DNA of 64,000 nt from CAJXMH01 sp964001305 (GCA_964001305.1 CAXFAI010000026.1:41303-105302), one strand, 5' to 3'; positions 50,926 to 59,591 are shown, counted from the first letter of the stretch. Numbers and translations: made by a program. The notes: generated by a model not told the origin, from the sequence alone.

Positions 50926-52125
50926 ATGAAAACATTACAGTTCAAGAACCTTCTCCCAATCCTATTGCTTTTGGCATTATGGGCTTGTGGAGATACGGAA
51001 AATAAAAAAGAAGCTCACAATCATGATTCCGAAAATGGATCACATCAGGAAATGAGTGAGGAAACACATGAAGAAGGAATTCACTTCTCCATAGAGCAAT
51101 TTAATGCCTTGGGAATGAAAGTAGATACCCTTCCGTTTCGCAATACCTCCGCTTATGTTGAAACTAACGGGCAATTGGAAGTACCACCTCAAAATGAGGC
51201 AGCAGTAACCGCAATAATTGGAGCAAACATTATTTCCATTGAAGTAATTGAAGGGGATAAAGTGGAAAAAGGACAAATATTGGCTTACATTAACCATCCT
51301 GACCTCATTCGATTGCAAAGCGATTACAACAGCAATTGGAATGAGCTTCAATTTTTAGAAAAAGAATTTCAACGGCAACAAAAGTTGTACGATGAAAAGG
51401 TCGGATCAGGAAAAGACTTACAGCAGATAAATGCAGATTATCAGTCCAAAAAATCATTGGTTAATGGTTTGGCGGCACAGTTAAAACTTTTAGGGATTTC
51501 GACTACCTCCGTTGAAAGCGGTAAAATAATTGAACAAATAGCAGTTCGTTCTCCAATAAAAGGCTTTGTACGCTTAGTAGAAGTAAAAACAGGGCAATAC
51601 GTTACACCACAAACCGAGTTGTTTGAAATTGTGAATTTGGAACATATCCATGTTGATTTCATGGTATTTGAAAAAGACGTGGCTAAAGTACATGAAGGAC
51701 AAAAAATAAGATTCAAAGTAGAATCTGTGGATAGAGAATTAGAAGCCTCCGTTTATTCTGTAGGAAAGAACTTTGAGCAGAACCCCAAAGCCATTCACAT
51801 TCATGCGGAGATTGACGATAAAAGTGGTTTACTGCTACCCGGTATGTACGCTCGTGGAAGAATTTTAACCGGAGATACTACCGGAACTGCTTTACCTGAT
51901 GCAGCTGTTATAAGAAACAATGGGAAAGACTACATTTTTAAAGCAGAAAAACACAAGGAAGAATGGGAGTTTTCGCCTGTGGAGGTAATTACCATACTAT
52001 CGAGCGACGGTTGGACACAAGTCAGCTTGAAAGAAGAACTTCCTTTAAATGCTAAAGTAGCTTGGAACAATGCCTATTATTTGCTTGCCGAAATGCAAAA
52101 GGGAGAAGCTGAGCATGCACATTAA
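50926..52125 (+). CDS. RND efflux periplasmic adaptor lipoprotein (CusB/CzcB-like)
   Basis: 399 residues. A lipoprotein signal ends LALWAC, then a His-rich acidic stretch (HNHDSENGSHQEMSEETHEEG). Adaptor domains follow: beta barrel (NEAAVTAIIGANIISIEVIEGDKVEKGQILAYINHP), helical hairpin (LQFLEKEFQRQQKLYDEKVGSG) and lipoyl half (IAVRSPIKGFVRLVEV). It connects the fused pump to the outer membrane. The gene order pump-adaptor is conserved for such systems. A second adaptor of different layout is at 26054. Confidence 0.92.
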   Translation: MKTLQFKNLLPILLLLALWACGDTENKKEAHNHDSENGSHQEMSEETHEEGIHFSIEQFNALGMKVDTLPFRNTSAYVETNGQLEVPPQNEAAVTAIIGANIISIEVIEGDKVEKGQILAYINHPDLIRLQSDYNSNWNELQFLEKEFQRQQKLYDEKVGSGKDLQQINADYQSKKSLVNGLAAQLKLLGISTTSVESGKIIEQIAVRSPIKGFVRLVEVKTGQYVTPQTELFEIVNLEHIHVDFMVFEKDVAKVHEGQKIRFKVESVDRELEASVYSVGKNFEQNPKAIHIHAEIDDKSGLLLPGMYARGRILTGDTTGTALPDAAVIRNNGKDYIFKAEKHKEEWEFSPVEVITILSSDGWTQVSLKEELPLNAKVAWNNAYYLLAEMQKGEAEHAH

Positions 52126-52181
52126 AATGCAATGGTGTTGCATACTCTGCACCGCTAATTTTGATTTATAATACAATTACC

Positions 52182-52559
52182 ATGAAATTCAATACAAAAC
52201 TACCTGAGGTTCTTAAACCCCATTATAATAAGGAGTTGCAAAGCTATCAGCAAGAACTTCAAAGTAATAACTTCCAAAAGGCTTGGCAACATTTGGAAAG
52301 AGCACACATCATTGGTCAATCCTTTCCTTATGAGCACTCTTATGTGCATTGGAAAATGTTACAATTCGGGTTTAGAATAAAAAACACCAAAGAAATTATC
52401 GGACAGATACCAAGATTACTGATTGGTGGAGTAAAATCATTTGTTGGTAAAGTACCGATAGGCAATACGGGCGGAGCAAATGTTCCCCCTCTTAAACCAT
52501 TGCCTTTAGCATCTGAGTTGGAACAATTATTAGCACAGGCAACGATAGTAAAAAGATAA
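52182..52559 (+). CDS. DUF3703 family protein
   Basis: 125 residues from ATG 52182; an earlier TTG at 52161 is unlikely. The helical HYNKELQSYQQELQSNNFQKAWQHLERAHIIGQSF matches DUF3703, often found next to metal efflux genes. It has several His residues in the helical core and a conserved GNTGGANVPPLKPLP tail. It is cytoplasmic, with unknown role. It is followed by a CDF exporter 2 bases later. Confidence 0.8.
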   Translation: MKFNTKLPEVLKPHYNKELQSYQQELQSNNFQKAWQHLERAHIIGQSFPYEHSYVHWKMLQFGFRIKNTKEIIGQIPRLLIGGVKSFVGKVPIGNTGGANVPPLKPLPLASELEQLLAQATIVKR

Positions 52560-52561
52560 TT

Positions 52562-53443
52562 ATGGGACATCATCACGATCACGGCCATCAATCCGGCAAA
52601 AACTTAAAAATTGCTTTTTTTCTGAATCTCGGGTTTACCATATTCGAGATATTCGGAGGATTTTATGTGAATAGTGTCGCCATTATCTCAGATGCGGTGC
52701 ATGATTTGGGCGATAGTATTTCTTTGGGTATCTCATGGTATTTAGACAAGAAATCCAAGCAAGGAAGCAATAAAAAATTCTCTTTCGGATTTAAACGGTT
52801 TTCGCTATTGGGAGCTTTAATCAACTCATTGGTATTGATTGGAGGTTCAGTATATGTTATCTATGAAGCCATCCAACGGTTGATAGAACCTGAACTTTCT
52901 GATGCTGATGGAATGATTATTTTTGCCATCATCGGAGTAGCCGTTAACGGTTATGCAGCTTGGAAGTTAAGTGGAGGGAAAACCCTAAATGAAAAAGTGG
53001 TTTCATGGCATTTGTTAGAAGATGTATTGGGTTGGGCTGCTGTTTTGGTGGTTGCTATCATTTTAAAGTTTAAACAGACACCCTATTTAGACCCTGCACT
53101 ATCTTTATTTATAGCGGCTTACATTTTATACGGAGTTATCAAACGCCTGAAAGAAACGTTAACCATATTCTTACAAGGTGTACCCGATGATATGAGCATA
53201 GATAAAATTGAAGAGGAATTAGTTCAGATTCAAAATGTCGCTTCCATTCATCATACGCATATATGGTCGCAAGAAGGAGAACACCACGTTTTTAGTACCC
53301 ACTTGAAATTGAAGAACATTCAAAGTTTAAGTGACTTATTAGCCATAAAGAACGAGGTAAAAGAGCGATTAAAACCTTACCATTTTTCCCATTGTACGGT
53401 AGAAACTGAATTGGATAAAGAAAGCTGTAGAATTCAAGGATGA
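52562..53443 (+). CDS. CDF family metal exporter (CzcD/ZitB-like)
   Basis: 293 residues. A His-rich start (MGHHHDHGHQ), six membrane helices, and the metal-site residues DAVHDLGDS (helix II) and HLLEDVLGW (helix V), as in DxxxD/HxxxD pairs. The cytoplasmic C-terminal domain (VPDDMSIDKIEEELVQIQNVASIHHTHIW) is typical. It exports Zn, Co or Cd into the periplasm by proton antiport, where the RND pump can take over. It overlaps the next CDF gene by 4 bases. Confidence 0.9.
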   Translation: MGHHHDHGHQSGKNLKIAFFLNLGFTIFEIFGGFYVNSVAIISDAVHDLGDSISLGISWYLDKKSKQGSNKKFSFGFKRFSLLGALINSLVLIGGSVYVIYEAIQRLIEPELSDADGMIIFAIIGVAVNGYAAWKLSGGKTLNEKVVSWHLLEDVLGWAAVLVVAIILKFKQTPYLDPALSLFIAAYILYGVIKRLKETLTIFLQGVPDDMSIDKIEEELVQIQNVASIHHTHIWSQEGEHHVFSTHLKLKNIQSLSDLLAIKNEVKERLKPYHFSHCTVETELDKESCRIQG

Positions 53444-54240
53444 TTAAGAAAACCACTTTCAATATCGCAGAAATGGACTGCCCTTCTGAAGAGCAAATGA
53501 TCCGTATGAAATTAGAAGAAGTTGAGGGTGTTCAATACCTTGATTTTGATATTCCCAATCGAAAGTTGGATGTGATTCATACTACTCAATCTTCTTTTAT
53601 TTTAGATTACTTATCCGAACTAAAACTAAAAACAACTTTAGTTACGGAAGCTGAAATTGATAGCTATGAAAGTGTGGAAAGTTCTAATGAGAATGAACGG
53701 AAGGTGCTTTGGGCAGTCTTGATTATCAATTTCAGCTTTTTTCTAATTGAGTTGATTTACGGTTGGCTGTCAGATTCTATGGGCTTAGTCGCAGACTCTT
53801 TGGATATGCTTGCTGACGCCTTAGTGTATGGGATGAGCCTAATGGTAGTTGGAAAAGCGGTACAAGAGAAAAAGAAGGTAGCAAAATGGAGCGGTTATTT
53901 CCAACTGACCCTAGCTGTATTTGGTTTAGTTGAACTTGTGAGAAGAGTTTTCGGAGAATCTGAAATACCCCAATTTCAAAGCATGATTGCCATTGCATTT
54001 TTAGCCTTGTTAGCCAACTCAGTCAGCTTGTATTTAATACAGAAAGCAAAGAGTAAAGAAGCTCACATGCAAGCATCTGCTATTTTTACATCTAATGACA
54101 TTGTAATCAATATTGGTGTTATTGTAGCAGGAGCTTTGGTCTATTTTACCGAAAGCAAATACCCCGATTTAATTATCGGATTAATCATTTTTGGAATTGT
54201 AAGCAAGGGAGCTTTCAGGATTTTGAAGTTGGGGAAGTAA
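53440..54240 (+). CDS. CDF-like transporter with N-terminal HMA-like domain
   Basis: 266 residues. The N-terminus (IAEMDCPSEEQMIRMKLEEVEGVQYLDFD) is HMA-like, with a single Cys of the usual CxxC. The transporter part has four or five helices (SDSMGLVADSLDMLADALVYG with Asp residues; a second HMQASAIFTSNDIVINI helix with Asp). Length is shorter than CzcD. It follows the larger CDF gene and probably works with it. It closes the plus-strand metal operon just before repeat copy 4. Confidence 0.8.
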   Translation: MIKKTTFNIAEMDCPSEEQMIRMKLEEVEGVQYLDFDIPNRKLDVIHTTQSSFILDYLSELKLKTTLVTEAEIDSYESVESSNENERKVLWAVLIINFSFFLIELIYGWLSDSMGLVADSLDMLADALVYGMSLMVVGKAVQEKKKVAKWSGYFQLTLAVFGLVELVRRVFGESEIPQFQSMIAIAFLALLANSVSLYLIQKAKSKEAHMQASAIFTSNDIVINIGVIVAGALVYFTESKYPDLIIGLIIFGIVSKGAFRILKLGK

Positions 54241-54257
54241 ACATAAAGTCACCTAGG

Positions 54258-54388
54258 TTAATGCAAATCTTAACGTTAACCCTTCGTTAACTTCCGTTAG
54301 TTTTCCGTAAAAAGACGTTAGTTGGCGTTGATTTCAACTACTTTAAACCCCTTATAAACAAAGGATTTTAACGGCATTAACGTTAAAC
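54258..54388 (+). repeat. Island palindromic repeat, copy 4 (right flank of metal module)
   Basis: 131 bp in the same orientation as copy 3, ending with the identical 23-bp tail. With copy 3 it brackets 25505-54257. The intergenic stretch 54241-54614 otherwise holds only AT-rich sequence that should contain the promoter of the next gene. Confidence 0.85.
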
Positions 54389-54614
54389 TAACTTGTTTTA
54401 CACTACTTGAAGTTTACCTGTCACCACAACCATTGATTTTTGAAATGAGCTTTCTCATGACGATTGCTAAGGTTAATACAGTTTCTTTGTTAATGTGATT
54501 CTCACTTTGATAAGTTATATAAATTGCGGGTTAAAAAATATTATTTATACATATTATGTTAATATTTGTTACATAATTTGGAAATTAAAATAGTTATTTT
54601 TAATTTAGTGCACA

Positions 54615-55523
54615 ATGGAAGAATTGCGTGCTTTAGGGAAGGAAATAGAAGGGGGAAAACAAGAGAGCTTATTCCAAAAATTGAACGAACCTCGCTTTGC
54701 AGTTAAAGACTTTGAGGTTCAACCTCAGTATATTAATCATTGGAGAAAACAAGGTCTATTTTTTAGTGATGAAACAAGCAGAGGGAAGACACCCTTTAGT
54801 TTCATTGACTATGTTTGGATTCTCATCATTGAGCAACTAAAGGATGTTGGCATCCGTTTTGAGATCATCAGGCAGGTTAAAGATCGAATGATGGGGCTAC
54901 CCATTTGGGCGGTTGACATAGATGGGATGATAGATCGGGTTATCATTGAAAAACCTGAAGTATATGCTAAAAAGCCCGGATTAGACGAATTAGAGAAAAA
55001 GAGGAAGTACCTAAAACGACAAGCCAAGCTCCAAACGTACTTCAGTCATTTAGTCACGGATTCTATTCATAATAAAAAACACTTATCCTTTTGGATTAAT
55101 GCGAATGCGGAAGTGATTCATGTTACAGATAAAGAGCTAAAAGATATTTTAGAGAATGATAGATATTACAGCTTCTTTCAGCATTTCTATCTCTCTATTT
55201 CGATAACCGAGATCATTAGAGACTTTATAGAAACTAAGAAACTGCACTTGGCAGCTGACATATTAGACATTATATCAGAAGAAGAGCGATTAGTATTGAA
55301 AATGATTGAAGAGAACTCTCTAATAGAGTTAATCATTGATAGTGAAGGTAATAAAGTTGATCTTCTAAAGGAAGAAGGAACAGACGTTAAAGCACGTTTC
55401 TTAGAGATTATAACAAGTCAGGGGTACAAGGACATCACCTTTACAAATGATAGAGGAACGGTAACAAAATTTTTAAATCCAAATCAAATAGAATTGGTAC
55501 ATGGTAAATTGAGCGAGAATTAA
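54615..55523 (+). CDS. MerR-like DNA-binding protein of the integration module
   Basis: 302 residues. Residues 27-80 resemble a MerR-type winged helix (FAVKDFEVQPQYINHWRKQGLFFS...FSFIDYVWILIIEQLKDVGIRFEIIRQV). The central part is Lys-rich helix and the C-terminal half is unassigned. Proteins of this type lie upstream of serine recombinases in Bacteroidota elements and probably regulate excision or expression. It is 80 bases before a small ORF and then the recombinase. Confidence 0.7.
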   Translation: MEELRALGKEIEGGKQESLFQKLNEPRFAVKDFEVQPQYINHWRKQGLFFSDETSRGKTPFSFIDYVWILIIEQLKDVGIRFEIIRQVKDRMMGLPIWAVDIDGMIDRVIIEKPEVYAKKPGLDELEKKRKYLKRQAKLQTYFSHLVTDSIHNKKHLSFWINANAEVIHVTDKELKDILENDRYYSFFQHFYLSISITEIIRDFIETKKLHLAADILDIISEEERLVLKMIEENSLIELIIDSEGNKVDLLKEEGTDVKARFLEIITSQGYKDITFTNDRGTVTKFLNPNQIELVHGKLSEN

Positions 55524-55603
55524 TAGAGCTTATGGAATAAGCTTCAGTATAAACAGTTGAGAAACTTTAGAGGAGAAGGAGTTTCTTGCGAAAATGGAGA
55601 ACG

Positions 55604-55822
55604 ATGAATGTAGAAGTTCGCAACGATGCAAAGGAGAAGGACAAGTTCGCTTCCGTTTTAACGGTTGAGAAAGTATTAACAACAAAAGGCTTTGAAAAAC
55701 TCACAAGGAAAGAAGCAGAAGAATACATTATTAGTGTTGAAAGGTATTGCTTAATGATGTATCAATTGTTTTTATTGGAACAAAAGAAAACAAGTAATAA
55801 CATTAAAAGATTAGCAGCATGA
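55604..55822 (+). CDS. Small helical protein before the recombinase
   Basis: 72 residues from ATG 55604, with GGAG at 8 bases; a TTG at 55586 is less likely. All-helical and charged (TTKGFEKLTRKEAEEYIISVERYCLMMYQLFL). It overlaps the recombinase by 4 bases (ATGA), so it is translationally coupled. It could be a recombination directionality factor or a partner of the MerR-like protein, by position only. Confidence 0.65.
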   Translation: MNVEVRNDAKEKDKFASVLTVEKVLTTKGFEKLTRKEAEEYIISVERYCLMMYQLFLLEQKKTSNNIKRLAA

Positions 55823-57582
55823 TGGATTTAGAATTAAGAAACGATGATGCTTTTTTGGAATTCATGAAATTCCGAAGTGTAGCTAATCAAAGAAGTGGGA
55901 ATGGGGCAATCATTTATACAAGAGTCTCTAGTCCTGATCAAATGCTAAATGCAAGTATTGGCACTCAAAAGAGAATGTGCAAGGAATATGCTGAGGCAAA
56001 AGGCTATCCGATCATTGGTTATTTCGGAGAAACGAGCGAATCAGCCAAAACAGATGAAAGGAGAGAGTTTCAACGAATGGTTAATTATGCTAAGAAAAAC
56101 AAAAAGGTTTGTTACATCTTGGTTTATGCAGTTGATCGCTTTTCAAGAACAGGCATTGGTGGTGCAGATATAAGTAACAAGTTAGCTAAGATGGGAATAT
56201 ATCTCATTTCCATTACTCAAGGAGTAGACTCTTCTACACCTCACGGCCAATTTCACCAGTCGATCTTTTTTATATTCAGTCAATACGATAATCAAATTAG
56301 AAGGCAAAGGACAATGACAGGCTTATCAGAAAGGCTTCGTCAAGGTTATTGGCCTTTTTGCTTACCGAAAGGTTATGTAAACCTCAATAGCGGAACTCGA
56401 TCTAACATGCATAAAATCGTTCCGAATAAAGACGGTAAAATTCTACGCAATGCTTGGAAGTGGAAGATAGATGAATTGATGCCAAACAAAGACATTGTGA
56501 AGAAGTTAAAAACAATGGGCATCAAATGGATTAATGAAAAGCGGTTATCAGATATTTTCAGGAATCCATTTTATTGTGGCAAAATTGTCAATACGCTTTT
56601 AGAAGGAGAGATCGTTAAAGGAAAGCACGAGCCTTTAGTTTCACCTGAAGATTTCTTAAAAGTAAATGAGATATTGAAGGGTAAATTCCAAAAGGGCAAG
56701 CACTCAAAGGATATCGGTGTTCATTTACCGTTAAAACGTTTTGTTTCTTGCTCAGATTGTGGTCAACCAACAACAGGATATTTAGTAAAAGCTAAAAATC
56801 TCTTTTATTATAAGTGCAGAACAAAAGGCTGCAAGAACAATAGGAGTCAAAAGAAAATGCATTTGCAATTTGAGGAATTTCTAAAGCGGTTTGAAGTAAA
56901 TAAGGCAGCAGCCGACCACATTAAGCTAGGGATGAATTTTGTCTTTGATAAATTCAATGAAAGTACCAAGGTTGAAGTAGAACGTTACGAAAAGCAACTT
57001 ACTGAGATTAATCGAAAAATAGAGCAATTTGAGCTTCGTTTTGTAGAAGGAGAGATTAACAAGTTTCTATTTGAAAAATACAGTCATAAGTTTGAGCTTG
57101 AAAAACAAGAAGTAGAGCAGATTTTAGAGAAATCATCATTTGAGAGTTCGAACCTTGAAAATTATATAAATTGGGTGGTTAGTTTGAGCCAGAATCTCAC
57201 ATCTACGTGGACTTCTAGCGATCATGTGAAAAGTGAAATGCTTCAAGAGCTAATGTTTCCCGAAGGAATCAGCTATGATTGGGAAAACAATGAATTTCGA
57301 ACCGAGAGGATAAACATTCTATTCATGCCAATCCCTTATTTATGTAAGGGATTGGATAAAAACAAAAACCGGATTGACAACAACAATCTGTACCAATCCG
57401 ATTTGGTGATCGAGACAGGATTCGAACCTGTGACCGTCTGCTTAGAAGGCAGATGCTCTATCCAGCTGAGCTACTCGACCGTTGTGTTAAAAACAAAAGC
57501 CCTCCGCCGCATGGAGGAAGGCTTTTGCGGTCCGGACGAGACTCGAACTCGCGACCCCCTGCGTGACAGGCAGGTATTCTAA
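55819..57582 (+). CDS. Large serine recombinase (integrase) reading into antisense tRNA
   Basis: 587 residues in the present frame. Resolvase catalytic domain (IIYTRVSSPDQ, nucleophile Ser37; YAVDRFSRTG), recombinase domain (GYWPFCLPKGY...), then a zinc ribbon (CSDCGQPTTGY...YYKCRTKGCKNN) and coiled coil. From about residue 515 on, the codons lie over the terminator, the whole tRNA-Arg gene and part of tRNA-Asp, all antisense (ETGFEPVTVCLEGRC...). So the last 70 residues are created by the integration site. It would catalyse integration and excision of the island. If att is the 16-bp repeat, the circle form ends with a different tail. Confidence 0.9.
   Translation: MMDLELRNDDAFLEFMKFRSVANQRSGNGAIIYTRVSSPDQMLNASIGTQKRMCKEYAEAKGYPIIGYFGETSESAKTDERREFQRMVNYAKKNKKVCYILVYAVDRFSRTGIGGADISNKLAKMGIYLISITQGVDSSTPHGQFHQSIFFIFSQYDNQIRRQRTMTGLSERLRQGYWPFCLPKGYVNLNSGTRSNMHKIVPNKDGKILRNAWKWKIDELMPNKDIVKKLKTMGIKWINEKRLSDIFRNPFYCGKIVNTLLEGEIVKGKHEPLVSPEDFLKVNEILKGKFQKGKHSKDIGVHLPLKRFVSCSDCGQPTTGYLVKAKNLFYYKCRTKGCKNNRSQKKMHLQFEEFLKRFEVNKAAADHIKLGMNFVFDKFNESTKVEVERYEKQLTEINRKIEQFELRFVEGEINKFLFEKYSHKFELEKQEVEQILEKSSFESSNLENYINWVVSLSQNLTSTWTSSDHVKSEMLQELMFPEGISYDWENNEFRTERINILFMPIPYLCKGLDKNKNRIDNNNLYQSDLVIETGFEPVTVCLEGRCSIQLSYSTVVLKTKALRRMEEGFCGPDETRTRDPLRDRQVF
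57362..57400 (-). terminator. Terminator of tRNA-Arg
   Basis: CGGATTG (57370-57376) pairs with CAATCCG (57394-57400), and on the minus strand GGTTTTTGTTTTT follows. It lies just 3 bases after the CCA end of tRNA-Arg and inside the recombinase frame. Confidence 0.8.
57404..57480 (-). tRNA. tRNA-Arg (anticodon TCT)
   Basis: Minus-strand cloverleaf. The acceptor pairs GGTCGAG with CTCGATC (one G-U), the anticodon stem-loop is TCTGC-CTTCTAA-GCAGA with anticodon TCT, and the T arm is ACAGG-TTCGAAT-CCTGT. Discriminator A at 57407, CCA encoded at 57404-57406. Its 3' end provides the candidate attachment sequence. Confidence 0.95.
57407..57422. repeat. Candidate right attachment repeat
   Basis: TGATCGAGACAGGATT, identical in sequence and orientation to 12791-12806. 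It is the complement of the tRNA-Arg discriminator, 3' acceptor strand and part of the T stem. Confidence 0.5.
57497..57526 (-). terminator. Terminator of tRNA-Asp
   Basis: On the minus strand, AAAAGCC-TTCCTCC pairs with the GGAGGGCTTTT side, followed by GTTTTTAAC. It lies between the two tRNA genes, so they are separately terminated. Confidence 0.65.
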
Positions 57583-57601
57583 CCAACTGAACTACCGGAC
57601 C
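57528..57601 (-). tRNA. tRNA-Asp (anticodon GTC)
   Basis: Minus-strand cloverleaf. The acceptor pairs GGTCCGG with CCGGACC, the anticodon stem-loop is CCTGC-CTGTCAC-GCAGG with anticodon GTC, and the T arm is CGAG-TTCGAGT-CTCG. Discriminator G at 57528; CCA is not encoded. Confidence 0.95.
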
Positions 57602-57813
57602 AAGCTTTTATAGATCTTTCTGCTTTTTTGCAGGTCGGCAAATGTAAAACATTTTTTTAATTTATTCTCTACTTTTTTACAAAAAAATAAATAGAAAAAT
57701 TGACCTTCTCTTAATGTCTTGAGGCTAAATATTTTAAAATAAATAATCTTAAAAATGCGATAAGGTCTAAATTAAACTTTACCTTCGCCATCTAATTATT
57801 TTTTTATTTTATT

Positions 57814-58005
57814 ATGAATACAGGAACTGTAAAGTTCTTTAATGAAACTAAAGGTTTTGGTTTTATCAAAGAAGAAAGCTCAAACGAAGAACACTTTGTA
57901 CACGTATCAGGATTAATCGACGAGATTAAAGAAGGAGACGCTGTAGAATATGAGCTTAAACAAGGAAAGAAAGGTATGAATGCAGTAAACGTGAAAGTCG
58001 TTTAA
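57814..58005 (+). CDS. Cold-shock domain protein
   Basis: 63 residues, a single cold-shock OB fold. It has the RNA-binding motifs KGFGFI (RNP1) and HFVHVSGL (RNP2-like). It binds single-stranded RNA or DNA and melts mRNA structure. Slightly shorter than the 66-70 of CspA because of a compact loop. The AT-rich leader is about 40 bases, and a strong terminator follows. The gene is chromosomal, outside the island. Confidence 0.95.
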   Translation: MNTGTVKFFNETKGFGFIKEESSNEEHFVHVSGLIDEIKEGDAVEYELKQGKKGMNAVNVKVV

Positions 58006-58032
58006 TCTGCTATCATCATAAATTTTGAGTAC

Positions 58033-58063
58033 GTCCCCCGATTTTTTCGGGGGACTTTTTTTT
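58033..58063 (+). terminator. Rho-independent terminator of the cold-shock gene
   Basis: GTCCCCCGA (58033-58041) pairs with TCGGGGGAC (58047-58055) around TTTTT, followed by eight T residues. Confidence 0.95.
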
Positions 58064-59591
58064 ATATGGTATCCGTCATTACCTTATAGGTTGGATCTTC
58101 CATCACATTTACATCAATCAGTTTTTCTGCATTTTTAAGCAGCTTTTGACAGTCTGTACTTAAATGCTTTAAGTGTACTTTCTTACCCATTTTGTGATAT
58201 CGTTCTGTTATTTTATTCAAAGCTTCTATGGCAGACATATCAACCACTCTGCTTTCTGCAAAATCGATAATTACTTCCTGTGGATCATTTTGTACATCAA
58301 ATTTTTCGCTAAAAGCAGTTGTTGAACCAAAAAACAAAGGACCATATATTTCATAGTGCTTAACACCATTTTCATCTACATGCTTTCTTGCTCTGATGCG
58401 CTTTGCATTGTCCCATGCAAATACCAAAGCTGAAATAATAACACCAATTATAACCGCTGCGGCAAGATCTTTTAAAACGGCTGTAACCAGCGTTACAGTT
58501 ACCATTACAAAAATATCGGACTTGGGCATTCGGTTAAAGGTTCTTAGACTTCCCCATTCAAAAGTTCCGATAGAAACCATAATCATAAGGCCTGTAAGAG
58601 CTGCAATAGGAAGCTGCTCAATAAGACTTGAGCCAAACATGATAAATACTAAAAGCATCACAGAAGCCACAATTCCTGATAATCGAGCTCTTGCTCCAGA
58701 TGAAATGTTGATTAAGCTTTGACCAATCATGGCGCAACCACCCATGCCCGAAAATAAACCGGAACAAATGTTGGCGATTCCTTGAGCTACTGCCTCTTTG
58801 TTGCCTCGTCCACGACTTTCCGTGATTTCATCAACAATGTTTAAAGTTAAAAGGCTTTCAATAAGTCCAACACCAGCTACTATAGAAGCATAAGGTAGTA
58901 TGATTGAAAGCGTTTCTAAACTAAACGACACATTAGGAATATGAAAAGGAGGGAAGCCTCCTTTAATGGAGGCAATGTCACCAACAGATTTCGTATCTAT
59001 ATCAAAGGCCATTACAATTCCGAAAATGACTAAAATAGAAACTAGAGAAGATGGTATTAGTTTACTTAGCTTAGGTAATCCCCAAATAATTAACATGGTA
59101 AGCAGCACTAATCCTAGTATGATATAAAGTGGTTCTCCGCTAAGCCAATTGCCACTTGCATCTTTAAATGCGGTAAGTTGTGACATAAAAATGACAACCG
59201 CCAAGCCATTAACAAATCCGAAAATAGCTGGTTGAGGCACTAATCTCATCAGTTTTCCTAGTTTCAAGAATCCCGCTGTAGCTTGCATGATTCCTGCCAA
59301 AATAACAGTGGCAAAAACATACTCTACTCCATAATCTTTTACCAAACTAACTAGAACTACGGCTACGGCACCAGTCGCTCCCGATATCATTCCGGGTCTT
59401 CCACCAAGAATGGAAGTCACAAGCCCCATCATAAAGGCGGCATATAAACCAGTTAAAGGGGACAACCCTGCAATTAATGCAAAAGCAACAGCTTCAGGTA
59501 CTAGTGCCATAGCAACAGTTAAGCCAGAAAGTATTTCGTTTTTGTAGTTTACCTTTTGTGATAAGTCGAAAAGATTTAAATATTTGCGCAT
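58062..59591 (-). CDS. SulP family anion transporter with STAS domain
   Basis: 509 residues. N-terminal GLTVAMALVPEAVAFALIAGLSPLTGLYAAF is the SulP signature in the first membrane helices; about 10-12 helices follow. A C-terminal STAS domain (EVIIDFAESRVVDMSAIEALNKI) closes the protein. It may import sulfate or bicarbonate; the substrate is not shown by sequence. It is a single gene convergent with the cold-shock gene, sharing the terminator region, outside the island. Confidence 0.93.
   Translation of the reverse strand: MRKYLNLFDLSQKVNYKNEILSGLTVAMALVPEAVAFALIAGLSPLTGLYAAFMMGLVTSILGGRPGMISGATGAVAVVLVSLVKDYGVEYVFATVILAGIMQATAGFLKLGKLMRLVPQPAIFGFVNGLAVVIFMSQLTAFKDASGNWLSGEPLYIILGLVLLTMLIIWGLPKLSKLIPSSLVSILVIFGIVMAFDIDTKSVGDIASIKGGFPPFHIPNVSFSLETLSIILPYASIVAGVGLIESLLTLNIVDEITESRGRGNKEAVAQGIANICSGLFSGMGGCAMIGQSLINISSGARARLSGIVASVMLLVFIMFGSSLIEQLPIAALTGLMIMVSIGTFEWGSLRTFNRMPKSDIFVMVTVTLVTAVLKDLAAAVIIGVIISALVFAWDNAKRIRARKHVDENGVKHYEIYGPLFFGSTTAFSEKFDVQNDPQEVIIDFAESRVVDMSAIEALNKITERYHKMGKKVHLKHLSTDCQKLLKNAEKLIDVNVMEDPTYKVMTDTI

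Noticed and set aside
54258..54388. Insertion sequence ends
   Set aside because: No transposase gene and no target-site duplication could be seen around any repeat copy.
12791..57407. Conjugative element (ICE)
   Set aside because: No relaxase, coupling protein, T4SS or tra genes are visible, so only integration and cargo are supported.
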